A stretch of DNA of 64,000 bases. Origin: Syntrophopropionicum propionicicum_A. Lineage in GTDB: Bacteria; Bacillota; Desulfotomaculia; Desulfotomaculales; Pelotomaculaceae. The notes under the pieces are model-generated. The model was not told the origin of the DNA, ran no database searches, and was given only the letters and a program-made list of their open reading frames with translations. Positions within the stretch are counted from its first letter, which is position 1. The number at the start of each line of letters is the position of its first letter. The stretch covers positions 1 through 64,000 of the forward strand of contig NZ_JBMGJC010000011.1 of assembly GCF_048984525.1 (NCBI RefSeq), in the 5' to 3' direction. Below, one piece after another: positions 54,086 through 62,399 of the stretch. The position numbers were made by a program, and so were the translations under genes.

Positions 54086-54349
54086 ATGGAAAAGCGTGGA
54101 ATGCGCAAGGTGCTTACCGGTAAAATAGTAAGCGACAAAATGGACAAGACCGTGGTTGTGGCCGTTGAATCCCTGGTCAGGCACCCCCTGTACCAGCGCA
54201 CCATTCGCCGCACCAAGAAGTTTAAAGCGCACGATGAAGAAAATTCCTGCCGTATCGGCGACAAGGTAAAGATGATGGAAACCAGGCCCCTCTCCAAAGA
54301 AAAGCGGTGGCGTATTATCGAAATTCTGGAAAGAGCGGAACAAATATAA
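54086..54349 (+). CDS. rpsQ: 30S ribosomal protein S17
   Basis: 87 residues; RKVLTGKIVSDKMDKTVVV and ETRPLSKEKRWRIIEIL. SD AGGGGGG before ATG. Confidence 0.97.
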   Translation: MEKRGMRKVLTGKIVSDKMDKTVVVAVESLVRHPLYQRTIRRTKKFKAHDEENSCRIGDKVKMMETRPLSKEKRWRIIEILERAEQI

Positions 54350-54560
54350 GAGTGAGAAGTGCGACAGATGAGACGTGCTGAATGAGACGTGAGACGTGAG
54401 AATGAAAAAGAGACGTTAGACGTGAGAAATGAGACGTGAGAATGAATGACAAGCCTTAAGGGTCTTAAAAGGCCCCGATAGGAATGCATGAATCCCGCGA
54501 CTCACGACCCACGACTCAAATATCTCACGACCCACGACCCACTACCCACGACCAAAATGT
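54350..54560 (+). repeat. Largest inverted heptamer-arm element, between rpsQ and rplN
   Basis: Left arm (about 54352-54442) holds roughly a dozen 7-bp units such as GAGACGT and GACGTGA with occasional spacing slips. Core GACAAGCCTTAAGGGTCTTAAAAGGCC is split as GACAAGCCTTAAGG and GTCTTAAAAGGCC, and includes CCTTAAG/CTTAAAAGG pairing. Right arm (about 54492-54555) has CTCACGA, CCCACGA, CTCAAAT, CTCACGA, CCCACGA, CCCACTA, CCCACGA. The 247-base gap splits the S10 operon. Confidence 0.88.
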
Positions 54561-54596
54561 TCCACCTCCCACTTTGTCAGTAAGGAGGTAGTAGTT

Positions 54597-54965
54597 GTGA
54601 TCCAAGTCCAAACTATGCTTACCGTAGCGGATAACACCGGAGCACGCAGGCTTTTATGCATACGTGTTCTGGGCGGGGCACTGCGCCGCTATGCCAGTGT
54701 GGGTGATATTATCATTTGTTCCGTAAAGGAAGCCAACCCTGGCGGTGTTGTTAAGAAAGGTGACGTTGTAAGGGCTGTGGTGGTCCGCACCAAAAAAGAA
54801 GTTCGTCGCCCGGACGGATCCTATATCAAGTTTGATGAAAATGCCGCGGTGGTCATCAAGGATGACCAGAGCCCGCGCGGTACCCGTATCTTTGGGCCGG
54901 TCGCGCGGGAGCTGAGAGATCGCGATTTTATGAAAATCGTTTCTCTGGCGCCTGAAGTACTCTAA
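54597..54965 (+). CDS. rplN: 50S ribosomal protein L14
   Basis: 122 residues; IQVQTMLTVADNTGARRLLC, GTRIFGPVARELRDRDFMKI. GTG start after AAGGAGG. Confidence 0.97.
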   Translation: MIQVQTMLTVADNTGARRLLCIRVLGGALRRYASVGDIIICSVKEANPGGVVKKGDVVRAVVVRTKKEVRRPDGSYIKFDENAAVVIKDDQSPRGTRIFGPVARELRDRDFMKIVSLAPEVL

Positions 54966-55095
54966 AGATGTGAGTAATGAGACGTGCAATGAGACGTGAG
55001 AAATGTAGGTGCGGCTTCAGCCGCACATCTTTGGCGGGATAAATCCCGCCCTACAAAGGAATACATGAATCCCAACGTCCCACGATTCACGGCTC
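54966..55095 (+). repeat. Heptamer-arm element between rplN and rplX, carrying a nested palindrome
   Basis: Left arm GTGAGTA, ATGAGAC, GTGCAAT, GAGACGT, GAGAAAT. Right arm ATCCCAACGTCCCACGATTC with ACGGCTC. Between them lies a separate 52-bp element (55004-55055). Confidence 0.8.
55004..55055 (+). repeat. Nested 52-bp double-hairpin palindromic element
   Basis: Flanked by TGTAGG and CCTACA inverted ends. Inside are two perfect hairpins, GTGCGGCT/AGCCGCAC (loop TC) and GGCGGGAT/ATCCCGCC (loop AA). The form is that of a REP/MITE-like element inserted within the heptamer-arm element. Confidence 0.75.
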
Positions 55096-55113
55096 AATGG
55101 AGGTGAACAACAC

Positions 55114-55449
55114 ATGGCTGAACAAAAAGCTAAACAGAAGGTCCACGTCCGCAAAGGTGACACGGCACTGGTGATAGCCGGAAAAAACGCCGGTAAAAAA
55201 GGGAAAGTGCTCAGGGTGATCCCGGACAGCAGCAAGGTTGTTGTCGAAGGAGTCAACGTTGTGAAACGCCACACCAGGCCTACTCAAAAGTTGCCGCAGG
55301 GAGGCATTATGCAAAAGGAAGCTCCTATTCACAGTTCAAATGTTATGCTTTACTGCAGCAAATGCAACAGCCCGACCAGGGTCGGCAAGAAAATCCTTGA
55401 AAACGGTGAAAAGACACGCGTTTGCAAGAAGTGCGGCGAGTCCTTATAA
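55114..55449 (+). CDS. rplX: 50S ribosomal protein L24
   Basis: 111 residues; KVHVRKGDTALVIAGKNAG KOW motif, GGIMQKEAPIHSSNVM, and a C-terminal CSKCNS / CKKCGE zinc-binding pair. Initiates 50S assembly. GGAGGTG before ATG. The 95-base gap to rplE holds a small CAGTGAG, CAGTCAG / ATCCGAC heptamer remnant. Confidence 0.96.
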   Translation: MAEQKAKQKVHVRKGDTALVIAGKNAGKKGKVLRVIPDSSKVVVEGVNVVKRHTRPTQKLPQGGIMQKEAPIHSSNVMLYCSKCNSPTRVGKKILENGEKTRVCKKCGESL

Positions 55450-55544
55450 GCAGTGAGCAGTCAGATTGATGAAAATCGCCTGTGCGTAATTTAGCATACA
55501 ATCCGACTTGCAGATAAACAACTTCCGGGAAGGGAGGTAGTAAA

Positions 55545-56087
55545 GTGTCCAGGCTTAAAGATAAATACAAGAACGATGTTTTACCAGCCCTGATGCAGAA
55601 GTTTGGATATAAAAGTATCATGCAGGCTCCTAAAATCGAAAAAGTAATCGTGAACATGGGCTTGGGTGAAGCCATCCAGAATTCCAAGATTATCGACGCA
55701 GCGGTAAACGACCTGATGATCATCACCGGCCAAAAACCGGTTACCACCAAGGCGAAGAAATCAATTGCCGCGTTCAAACTGCGTGCCGGAATGACTGTCG
55801 GCGCAAAGGTAACCCTGCGCGGGGAGAGAATGTACGAGTTCGTGGATAAGCTGTTCAACATAGCGCTGCCCAGGGTGCGGGACTTTCGCGGCATCTCGGT
55901 AAAGTCATTCGACGGTCGCGGCAATTTCAGCATGGGTGTCCGTGAACAGCTTATTTTTCCGGAGATAGATTACGATAAAATCGACAAAATCCGTGGTATG
56001 GATATAATTTTTGTAACCACGGCAAAAACAGACGAAGAAGCCAGGGAACTGCTGAGGCTAATGGGCATGCCATTCAAGGCAGCATAA
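55545..56087 (+). CDS. rplE: 50S ribosomal protein L5
   Basis: 180 residues; YKNDVLPALMQKFGYKSIM, GLGEAIQNSK, then FDGRGNFSMGVREQLIFPEI. Contacts 5S rRNA. GTG start, SD GGGAGG. Confidence 0.97.
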   Translation: MSRLKDKYKNDVLPALMQKFGYKSIMQAPKIEKVIVNMGLGEAIQNSKIIDAAVNDLMIITGQKPVTTKAKKSIAAFKLRAGMTVGAKVTLRGERMYEFVDKLFNIALPRVRDFRGISVKSFDGRGNFSMGVREQLIFPEIDYDKIDKIRGMDIIFVTTAKTDEEARELLRLMGMPFKAA

Positions 56088-56100
56088 AGGAGGGAAGATT

Positions 56101-56286
56101 GTGGCAAAAAAATCTTTGGTCTTAAAAGCGGCACGTCCTCCAAAATTTAAAGTACGGGCATATAACAGGTGTAAACTTTGCGGCAGGCCTCATGCCTATA
56201 TGAGGAAATTTGGAATCTGCCGGATCTGCTTCCGGGAGCTGTCTTATAAGGGTGAACTTCCGGGAATCCGCAAAGCCAGCTGGTAA
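56101..56286 (+). CDS. rpsZ: 30S ribosomal protein S14, zinc type
   Basis: 61 residues; zinc ligands in CKLCGRPHAYMRKFGICRIC (C24, C27, C40, C43 region). GTG start, SD GGAGGG. This zinc (C+) form is typical of Gram-positives; a zinc-free paralogue is not in this window. Confidence 0.97.
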   Translation: MAKKSLVLKAARPPKFKVRAYNRCKLCGRPHAYMRKFGICRICFRELSYKGELPGIRKASW

Positions 56287-56387
56287 AGCAGGGGACCAGT
56301 AGTAAGAGGCCTTGAGAATACTTGGGGAAATTTCCTTTGAGTTTATCGGTATTAAAGGCTTCTGTATTAAGGAAGGAGGTTAGTTGC

Positions 56388-56786
56388 ATGGTTATGACTG
56401 ATCCGATTGCAGACTTCTTAACCCGTATTCGCAACGCCAACACGGTTTATCATGATAAAGTGGAAGCTCCTGCCTCCAGGATGAAAAAGGCTATTGCCGC
56501 CATTCTGCGGGATGAAGGTTTCGTCAAGGAATATGAGTATATCGACGACGGAAAGCAGGGAATTATCAGGGTTTATCTGAAATATGGCGCCAATAAAGGG
56601 CGTGTGATTACCGGATTAAAGCGCATATCGAAGCCGGGCCTGAGGGTCTATGCCAGAAAAGACGATGTGCCGAAGGTCTTAGGCGGCCTTGGTATCGCGA
56701 TAATATCCACTTCTAAAGGTATTATGACTGACAAGAGAGCCCGCAAGGAAGGGCTTGGCGGCGAGGTAATCTGCTACGTTTGGTAA
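56388..56786 (+). CDS. rpsH: 30S ribosomal protein S8
   Basis: 132 residues; TDPIADFLTRIRNAN start, ISTSKGIMTDKRARKEGLGG end. ATG 56388 follows GGAAGGAGG. Confidence 0.97.
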   Translation: MVMTDPIADFLTRIRNANTVYHDKVEAPASRMKKAIAAILRDEGFVKEYEYIDDGKQGIIRVYLKYGANKGRVITGLKRISKPGLRVYARKDDVPKVLGGLGIAIISTSKGIMTDKRARKEGLGGEVICYVW

Positions 56787-56871
56787 TCTTAAAGGGATTT
56801 GCGCAGCAAGTTCCATAAGCAGCCCGACGCGTAATTTAAGCGAATGAAGGCTGAATTGGGAGGTGTAATGG

Positions 56872-57414
56872 ATGTCCAGAATTGGCAAGCAGCCTATTCC
56901 AGTGCCCCCTGGCGTTGACGTAAAAATTGAAGGGACGAAGGTCAGGATCAAAGGCCCCAAGGGTGAGCTGGAAAGAGAACTGCACCGTGATATGGTTATT
57001 AAACAAGAGGAAGGACAGCTGGTTGTAGAACGGCCGTCTGACAATAAACTGCACAGGTCGCTGCACGGTTTAACCCGTACCCTGCTCAGCAACATGGTGG
57101 TGGGTGTTACCGCCGGCTTCCACAAAAACCTGGAACTGGTCGGTGTCGGCTACCGCGCCTCCAAGCAGGGCAATAAACTGGTGCTGGCAGTAGGTTATTC
57201 TCACCCGGTTGAAATTGAACCGGAAGCAGGCCTGGAAATCGAAGTCCCCGTGCCGACCAAGATTAGTATCAAGGGCACTGACAAGGAAAAAGTCGGCGCG
57301 CTGGCGGCAAAGGTGCGCTCAGTCCGGGAACCCGAACCGTATAAAGGTAAGGGTATTAAATACGAGGGTGAAAAAATCAGGCGCAAAGCCGGCAAGGCCG
57401 GAGCCAAAAGGTAA
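56872..57414 (+). CDS. rplF: 50S ribosomal protein L6
   Basis: 180 residues; MSRIGKQPIPVPPGVDV, GVGYRASKQGNKLVLAVGY and EPYKGKGIKYEGEKIRRKAG. Near the sarcin-ricin loop. SD GGGAGGTG. Confidence 0.97.
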   Translation: MSRIGKQPIPVPPGVDVKIEGTKVRIKGPKGELERELHRDMVIKQEEGQLVVERPSDNKLHRSLHGLTRTLLSNMVVGVTAGFHKNLELVGVGYRASKQGNKLVLAVGYSHPVEIEPEAGLEIEVPVPTKISIKGTDKEKVGALAAKVRSVREPEPYKGKGIKYEGEKIRRKAGKAGAKR

Positions 57415-57483
57415 GAATTAGGACTTATATGGTCCGAATTCATAAAGGCTTTTGCATATGGCCTGAAGGGAGTGAATCATAAC

Positions 57484-57852
57484 ATGCTGAACAAAACCAG
57501 CCGAAAGGAGCTGCGGGGAATCCGGCGCGAAAGGGTCCGCAAGAAAATCCAGGGCACTGCCGAGCGGCCCAGGCTAAACGTGTTCCGCAGCCTTCAAAAT
57601 ATTTACGCTCAAATCATTGATGATGAAAACGGGAGAACACTGGTGTCGATATCGACCCTGGCGCCTGAATTAAAAGGAAAGCTGCCTTCCAGCAGCAATT
57701 CCGCGGCGGCGGCGGCGGTCGGCCAGCTGCTGGCGCAAAAAGCGGTGGAAGCCGGGATCAAACAGGTTGTATTTGACCGCGCCGGATATGTTTACCACGG
57801 CCGGATCAAAGCCCTGGCGGACGCTGCCCGGGCCGGCGGGTTGGAATTTTAA
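57484..57852 (+). CDS. rplR: 50S ribosomal protein L18
   Basis: 122 residues; RPRLNVFRSLQNIYAQIIDD and FDRAGYVYHGRIKALADAAR. Binds 5S rRNA. ATG 57484 preferred over GTG 57472, which lies in the SD. Confidence 0.96.
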   Translation: MLNKTSRKELRGIRRERVRKKIQGTAERPRLNVFRSLQNIYAQIIDDENGRTLVSISTLAPELKGKLPSSSNSAAAAAVGQLLAQKAVEAGIKQVVFDRAGYVYHGRIKALADAARAGGLEF

Positions 57853-57905
57853 AAGGTCCCTTACAGGTAGATATTCCTGGATTACGGTGAAAAGGAGGGA
57901 AATAG

Positions 57906-58406
57906 ATGGCGAGAATTGACGCCAGCAAACTGGAAACGACAGAAAAAGTGGTTTATATCAACCGTGTGGCCAAAGTGGTCAAGGGCGGACGGAGATTCAG
58001 CTTTTCAGCTCTGATGGTGGTCGGAGACGGCAATGGTCACGTCGGTTACGGACTCGGCAAGGCAGGGGAAGTTCCGGAAGCTATCCGCAAAGGTATTGAA
58101 GACGCAAAAAAATCAATGATAGAAGTTCCTATTACCGGCACGACCATTCCCCATGAAGTTACTGGAGTATTTGGCGCGGGCAAAGTTCTCTTAAAACCTG
58201 CCGCCCCCGGTACCGGTGTTATCGCCGGCGGCCCGGTGCGGGCTATTCTGGAACTGGCCGGGATACGCGACATACTCACCAAGTCACTTGGATCAAATAA
58301 CGCCAATAATATGGTCCGCGCGACCATGGTCGGATTAGCGAGTTTAAAGACTATTGAAGATGTTGCCCGGTTAAGAGGAAAGACTGTAGAAGAGTTGTTA
58401 GGCTAG
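57906..58406 (+). CDS. rpsE: 30S ribosomal protein S5
   Basis: 166 residues; KVVKGGRRFSFSALMVVGDG and GHVGYGLGKAGEVPEAI. SD AAAGGAGG. Confidence 0.97.
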   Translation: MARIDASKLETTEKVVYINRVAKVVKGGRRFSFSALMVVGDGNGHVGYGLGKAGEVPEAIRKGIEDAKKSMIEVPITGTTIPHEVTGVFGAGKVLLKPAAPGTGVIAGGPVRAILELAGIRDILTKSLGSNNANNMVRATMVGLASLKTIEDVARLRGKTVEELLG

Positions 58407-58417
58407 GAGGGAAGATT

Positions 58418-58597
58418 GTGGCTAAGTTGAAGATAACCCTGGTCAAAAGCCTGATCGGCCGCCCGGAAGACCAGCGGGTCACTGTGCGCACCCTGGGCCT
58501 GACCAAAACAAACCGTTTCGTCATACAGGAAGACACACCCCAAATCAGGGGCGCGATAAATAAAGTCAGCCATTTGCTTAAGGTTGAGGAAGCATAA
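58418..58597 (+). CDS. rpmD: 50S ribosomal protein L30
   Basis: 59 residues; AKLKITLVKSLIGRPEDQR and LGLTKTNRFVIQEDTPQIRG. GTG 58418 after AGGAGGG; 11 bases from rpsE and 14 bases before rplO. Confidence 0.95.
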   Translation: MAKLKITLVKSLIGRPEDQRVTVRTLGLTKTNRFVIQEDTPQIRGAINKVSHLLKVEEA

Positions 58598-58611
58598 GGG
58601 AGGTGGGACAA

Positions 58612-59052
58612 GTGAAACTGCATGATTTAAGGCCGGCTCCCGGAGCAAGGACAAAGCCGACCCGCAAGGGTCAGGGTATCGGTTCAGGCCTGGGCAAAAC
58701 GGCCGGCAGGGGTCACAAGGGGCAAAATTCCCGCTCCGGCGGCGGTGTGCGACCCGGTTTTGAAGGCGGACAGATGCCGCTGCAGCGCCGCATGCCCAAG
58801 CGCGGGTTCTATAATCCTTTTTCTAAAGAAATTATAGCGATTAATATAAGCCAATTGAATCGATTCGAAGACGGAGATGTGGTGACTCCAGAAACACTGC
58901 TCGCCGCCCGGGTAATCAAGAAAACAGCCGATGGCGTAAAAATACTGGGTAAAGGCAACCTGGAAAAATCCCTTACAGTTAAAGCCCAGGCATTTAGTAA
59001 GTCGGCTGAAGAAAAGATTGCGGCAGCCGGTGGCAAAACTGAGGTGATTTAA
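58612..59052 (+). CDS. rplO: 50S ribosomal protein L15
   Basis: 146 residues; KLHDLRPAPGARTKPTRKG, GKTAGRGHKGQNSRSGG and RRMPKRGFYNPF. GTG 58612 is preferred over GTG 58603 because GGGAGGTGGG is the SD. The stop is adjacent to the secY TTG. Confidence 0.96.
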   Translation: MKLHDLRPAPGARTKPTRKGQGIGSGLGKTAGRGHKGQNSRSGGGVRPGFEGGQMPLQRRMPKRGFYNPFSKEIIAINISQLNRFEDGDVVTPETLLAARVIKKTADGVKILGKGNLEKSLTVKAQAFSKSAEEKIAAAGGKTEVI

Positions 59053-60312
59053 TTGCTGGGAAGTTTCAAGACTGCGTTTAAGGTCTCTGAATTAAGGACA
59101 AAGCTTCTTTATACGCTTGGTATGATCTTTATATTCAGGCTGGGTGCGCACATACCGGTACCGGGGGTTAATCCGGAACGGTTCGCCGACCTGGTTAACA
59201 GCGGTGTCATTTTCGGTTTTTTTGATATCATATCCGGCGGCGCTTTAAAGAACTTCTCCGTATTTGCCATGGGTATCATGCCCTACATCAACGCGTCCAT
59301 TATCCTGCAGCTGCTGACGGTGGTAATACCGCACCTGGAGCGGCTTAAAAAAGAAGGCGAGGAAGGACGTAAAAAGATTACCCAGTATACCCGTTACCTT
59401 ACCGTTATCCTTGCTTACATCCAGGGTATCGGTATGGTTGTGGGCGTCAGCGGGTCGCTGCAGAACCCCGGTCCGCTGGCTTATGCCATGACCGCGCTTA
59501 CCATCACAGCCGGGACCACTTTCCTGATGTGGATGGGCGAGCAGATAACTGAAAGAGGTATCGGCAACGGCATTTCACTCTTAATCTTCGCCGGAATTGT
59601 TTCCAGGGTACCGCAGGGCGCGGCCAGGCTTGGCGAATACCTTAACGCTGGAACGATAAACATTATCAGCCTTATACTCCTTGCAGTCATCGCGGCGCTG
59701 GTAATAGCGGGCGTGGTAGCGGTGCAGGAAGGGCAGCGCCGCATCCCGGTGCGTTACGCGAAAAGAGTAGTAGGCCGCAGGGTATACGGGGGGCAGACTA
59801 CACACCTGCCGTTAAAAGTAAACCAGGCCGGCGTTATGCCTATCATTTTTGCCTCATCCCTGCTGATGTTCCCGGAGACCATCATTAAGATGTTCCAGGG
59901 CAGCGCGGTGGCGAATTTTTACGGTACGTACCTGGGTTGGGGAACTGCCGTGCACACAATAATCTATGCGCTGCTGATCATTGGCTTTACTTATTTTTAT
60001 ACCGCGGTAGTTATGAACCCGAACGATGTGGCAGACAACATTAAAAAGTACGGTGGATTTATTCCGGGTCTGCGCCCTGGACGGCCCACCGCTGAATATA
60101 TCAGCAGGATCATGAGCAGGGTTACCCTGTCCGGGGCTTTATTCCTGGCTTTGATCGCGATCCTGCCGAACTTTGTGCTGCTGGCCACCAAAATACCCAA
60201 CGTCTACTTTGGAGGCACGTCCCTCCTGATTGTCGTGGGTGTCGCTCTTGATACCATGAAACAGGTTGAATCACACCTTCTGATGCGCAGCTACCAGGGC
60301 TTTATTAAGTAG
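59053..60312 (+). CDS. secY: SecY protein translocase subunit
   Basis: 419 residues, ten membrane segments. FRLGAHIPVPGVNPERF at the start of TM1-plug, GIGNGISLLIFAGI, and the cytoplasmic C5 loop with PGLRPGRPTAEYI. TTG start directly after the rplO TAA. Unusually, map follows immediately with no adk in between. Confidence 0.97.
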   Translation: MLGSFKTAFKVSELRTKLLYTLGMIFIFRLGAHIPVPGVNPERFADLVNSGVIFGFFDIISGGALKNFSVFAMGIMPYINASIILQLLTVVIPHLERLKKEGEEGRKKITQYTRYLTVILAYIQGIGMVVGVSGSLQNPGPLAYAMTALTITAGTTFLMWMGEQITERGIGNGISLLIFAGIVSRVPQGAARLGEYLNAGTINIISLILLAVIAALVIAGVVAVQEGQRRIPVRYAKRVVGRRVYGGQTTHLPLKVNQAGVMPIIFASSLLMFPETIIKMFQGSAVANFYGTYLGWGTAVHTIIYALLIIGFTYFYTAVVMNPNDVADNIKKYGGFIPGLRPGRPTAEYISRIMSRVTLSGALFLALIAILPNFVLLATKIPNVYFGGTSLLIVVGVALDTMKQVESHLLMRSYQGFIK

Positions 60313-60320
60313 GTGCCGAC

Positions 60321-61067
60321 ATGATAAGCTGTAAATCCGAGAGGGAACTTTCTTATATGCGTGAGGCCGGGCGGGTGGTGGCTAAAACACACGCCGCACT
60401 GGCCAGGGTAATCCGGGTGGGGATGACAACTCTGGAGCTGAACAGGCTGGCAGAGGAGATTATTGTTAAAGAGGGCGCCAAGCCCGCTTTTAAAGGGCTT
60501 TACGGGTTTCCGTACACGATCTGCGCATCCGTGAACGAGGAGGTAGTGCACGGGTTCCCGAGTTTAAGAAAATTGGAAAACGGTGATATTATCAGTATTG
60601 ACATCGGGGCGGAAATAAATGGTTATTTCGGTGACAGTGCCGCCACTTACCCGGTGGGAGATGTCAGCCCTGAAGTTTTAAAACTGTTAAAAGCTACGGA
60701 AGAATCCCTGTATAAAGGGATCGCCATGGCCAAGGCGGGAAACAGGCTGTCAGATATTTCTCATGCCGTGCAGACCTGTGCGGAGGGTTACGGGTTTTTC
60801 GTGGTCCGTGATTATGTAGGCCACGGGATCGGCAAAAAGCCGCACGAGGACCCGCAGGTGCCAAACTTTGGGAAGCCCGGGAGAGGCCCCAGGTTAAAGG
60901 CGGGAATGACATTAGCGATAGAACCGATGATCAATATGGGCACTTATGAAGTGCGAACTCTTTCAAACAACTGGACTGTGGTAACTTTAGACGCAAAACT
61001 TTCAGCCCATTTCGAACATACGATTGCAATCACCGACGATCAACCGGAGATACTTACAAAGACGTGA
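60321..61067 (+). CDS. map: Methionine aminopeptidase, type I
   Basis: 248 residues. Metal ligands: the SIDIGAEINGYFGDSA pair of Asp, His in YVGHGIGKKPHEDPQV, and Glu residues in AIEPMINMG and SAHFEHT. Removes N-terminal Met cotranslationally. 8 bases after secY. Its TGA stop leads straight into GACGTGA, GACATTA heptamer remnants (61068-61095). Confidence 0.96.
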   Translation: MISCKSERELSYMREAGRVVAKTHAALARVIRVGMTTLELNRLAEEIIVKEGAKPAFKGLYGFPYTICASVNEEVVHGFPSLRKLENGDIISIDIGAEINGYFGDSAATYPVGDVSPEVLKLLKATEESLYKGIAMAKAGNRLSDISHAVQTCAEGYGFFVVRDYVGHGIGKKPHEDPQVPNFGKPGRGPRLKAGMTLAIEPMINMGTYEVRTLSNNWTVVTLDAKLSAHFEHTIAITDDQPEILTKT

Positions 61068-61133
61068 GACATTACACGTAAGACGTGGAATATATCATAG
61101 CGGCTCAAAAACCGCGTCTCAGGAGGATGGAAC

Positions 61134-61418
61134 ATGTCAGAGAATGAGGTGCGGATCGGGCAGCTGGTTTCTTCAATACAGGGCAGGGACAGCGGTATGT
61201 TCTACCTGGTAGTCCAGATTGAAAACGAAACCAGGGTCCGGGTTGCAGATGGTGAAGGGCGAAAAGTGGAAAAGCCTAAAAATAAAAATATTAAACACTT
61301 GAAATTTTATAATACTGTCGCAGGTAATATTTTTGAGAAGGCGCAAATCGGCAAAAGGGTTACCAACGAGGATGTCCGGAAGGAACTAAAGAGTCTTGTC
61401 AGTCAACTGCCACTGTAA
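61134..61418 (+). CDS. KOW-domain RNA-binding protein (L14e/YlxR-neighbour type)
   Basis: 94 residues. The N-terminal KOW-like segment IGQLVSSIQGRDSGMFYLVV resembles archaeal/eukaryotic L14e-type proteins; the rest is Lys-rich and ends in a helical tail. Its place between map and infA is conserved in Clostridia. Function unproven; ribosome or RNA binding is inferred. SD AGGAGG before ATG. Confidence 0.85.
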   Translation: MSENEVRIGQLVSSIQGRDSGMFYLVVQIENETRVRVADGEGRKVEKPKNKNIKHLKFYNTVAGNIFEKAQIGKRVTNEDVRKELKSLVSQLPL

Positions 61419-61529
61419 AAACGTTGACAGGGCGGTAAATATCGACAAATGCTTTGGAAATTCAGCCTTTTTACAGATGGCGGTAAACATAGTGTCCATT
61501 TTAATATAAGGAGGTTTACTGTATCTCTG

Positions 61530-61748
61530 ATGTCAAAGCAAGATGTGATCGAGGTTGAAGGAACCGTGATCGAACCGCTGCCGAACGCGATGTTCCGCGT
61601 TCAGCTGCAAAACGGTCACAAGGTTTTGGCGCACGTATCGGGGAAAATCAGGATGAACTTTATCCGGATCCTGTCAGGAGACCGGGTAATGGTGGAACTT
61701 TCCCCTTATGACTTATCACGCGGTAGAATAGTTTACCGCTACAAGTGA
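61530..61748 (+). CDS. infA: Translation initiation factor IF-1
   Basis: 72 residues; EVEGTVIEPLPNAMFRVQL, GHKVLAHVSGKIRMNFIRIL, ending RGRIVYRYK. OB fold blocking the A site during initiation. ATG 61530 is 14 bases after AAGGAGGT, a long spacing, but no better in-frame start matches the family. Confidence 0.96.
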   Translation: MSKQDVIEVEGTVIEPLPNAMFRVQLQNGHKVLAHVSGKIRMNFIRILSGDRVMVELSPYDLSRGRIVYRYK

Positions 61749-61858
61749 AATCAGTAGTAAGTAGTCAGTAGCGGGCAGTCAGATTTAAGAAGGAATTCGC
61801 TTTAGAGAATTCCAACAAGCAATCCGACGTCCGACGTCTGACGACTGACAACCGATTT
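61749..61858 (+). repeat. Inverted heptamer-arm element (GTCAGTA class) between infA and rpmJ
   Basis: Left arm CAGTAGT, AAGTAGT, CAGTAGC, GGGCAGT, CAGATTT. Core GGAATTCGCTTTAGAGAATTCC. Right arm CCGACGT, CCGACGT, CTGACGA, CTGACAA. Nearly the same core and right flank as 48548-48660. Confidence 0.85.
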
Positions 61859-61873
61859 AAGGAGGGATTGATG

Positions 61874-61987
61874 GTGAAAGTCAGGCCATCGGTTAAACCT
61901 ATGTGCGAAAAATGCAAAATTATTCGCAGGAACGGTAAGGTTATGATAATCTGTGAAAACCCAAAACACAAACAGACACAAGGGTAA
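61874..61987 (+). CDS. rpmJ: 50S ribosomal protein L36
   Basis: 37 residues; KVRPSVKPMCEKCKIIRRNG and VMIICENPKHKQTQG, zinc-binding Cys/His version. GTG 61874 gives the standard length and is 7 bases from AAGGAGGG; ATG 61871 would add one residue. Confidence 0.95.
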   Translation: MKVRPSVKPMCEKCKIIRRNGKVMIICENPKHKQTQG

Positions 61988-62009
61988 AACAGGAGGTGTT
62001 GAATAGAAT

Positions 62010-62381
62010 ATGGCACGTATTGCTGGCGTCGACTTGCCCAGAGATAAAAGGGTGGAGATAGCCCTGACCTATATTTTTGGCATTGGCAAGCCCACGTCCC
62101 AACAGATCTTAACCCAGACCGGCGTTAACCCGGATACCAGGGTGAAGAACCTTACAGAGGAAGAAATAAACAGGTTGCGGGATGTTATTGAGAAGAACCT
62201 TAAGGTAGAGGGAGATCTTCGCAGGGAAATCGCTCTAAATATCAAGCGACTAATCGAAATCGGCTGCTACCGGGGCCTGCGGCACCGCCGCGGTATGCCC
62301 GTGCGCGGCCAGCGGACAAAAACCAATGCCAGAACCCGCAAAGGACCAAAGAAGACAGTCGGTGTCCGCAGAAAAAAATAA
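62010..62381 (+). CDS. rpsM: 30S ribosomal protein S13
   Basis: 123 residues; MARIAGVDLPRDKRVEIAL and RGLRHRRGMPVRGQRTKTN. Contacts tRNA and helix 41. AGGAGGTG upstream. Confidence 0.97.
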   Translation: MARIAGVDLPRDKRVEIALTYIFGIGKPTSQQILTQTGVNPDTRVKNLTEEEINRLRDVIEKNLKVEGDLRREIALNIKRLIEIGCYRGLRHRRGMPVRGQRTKTNARTRKGPKKTVGVRRKK

Positions 62382-62399
62382 GTTAGAGGAGGTTGTTCA

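Noticed and set aside
54350..54560. CRISPR array suggested by repeated motifs
   Set aside because: Units are 7 bp, degenerate, without spacers of uniform length, and occur in inverted arms; no cas genes are nearby.
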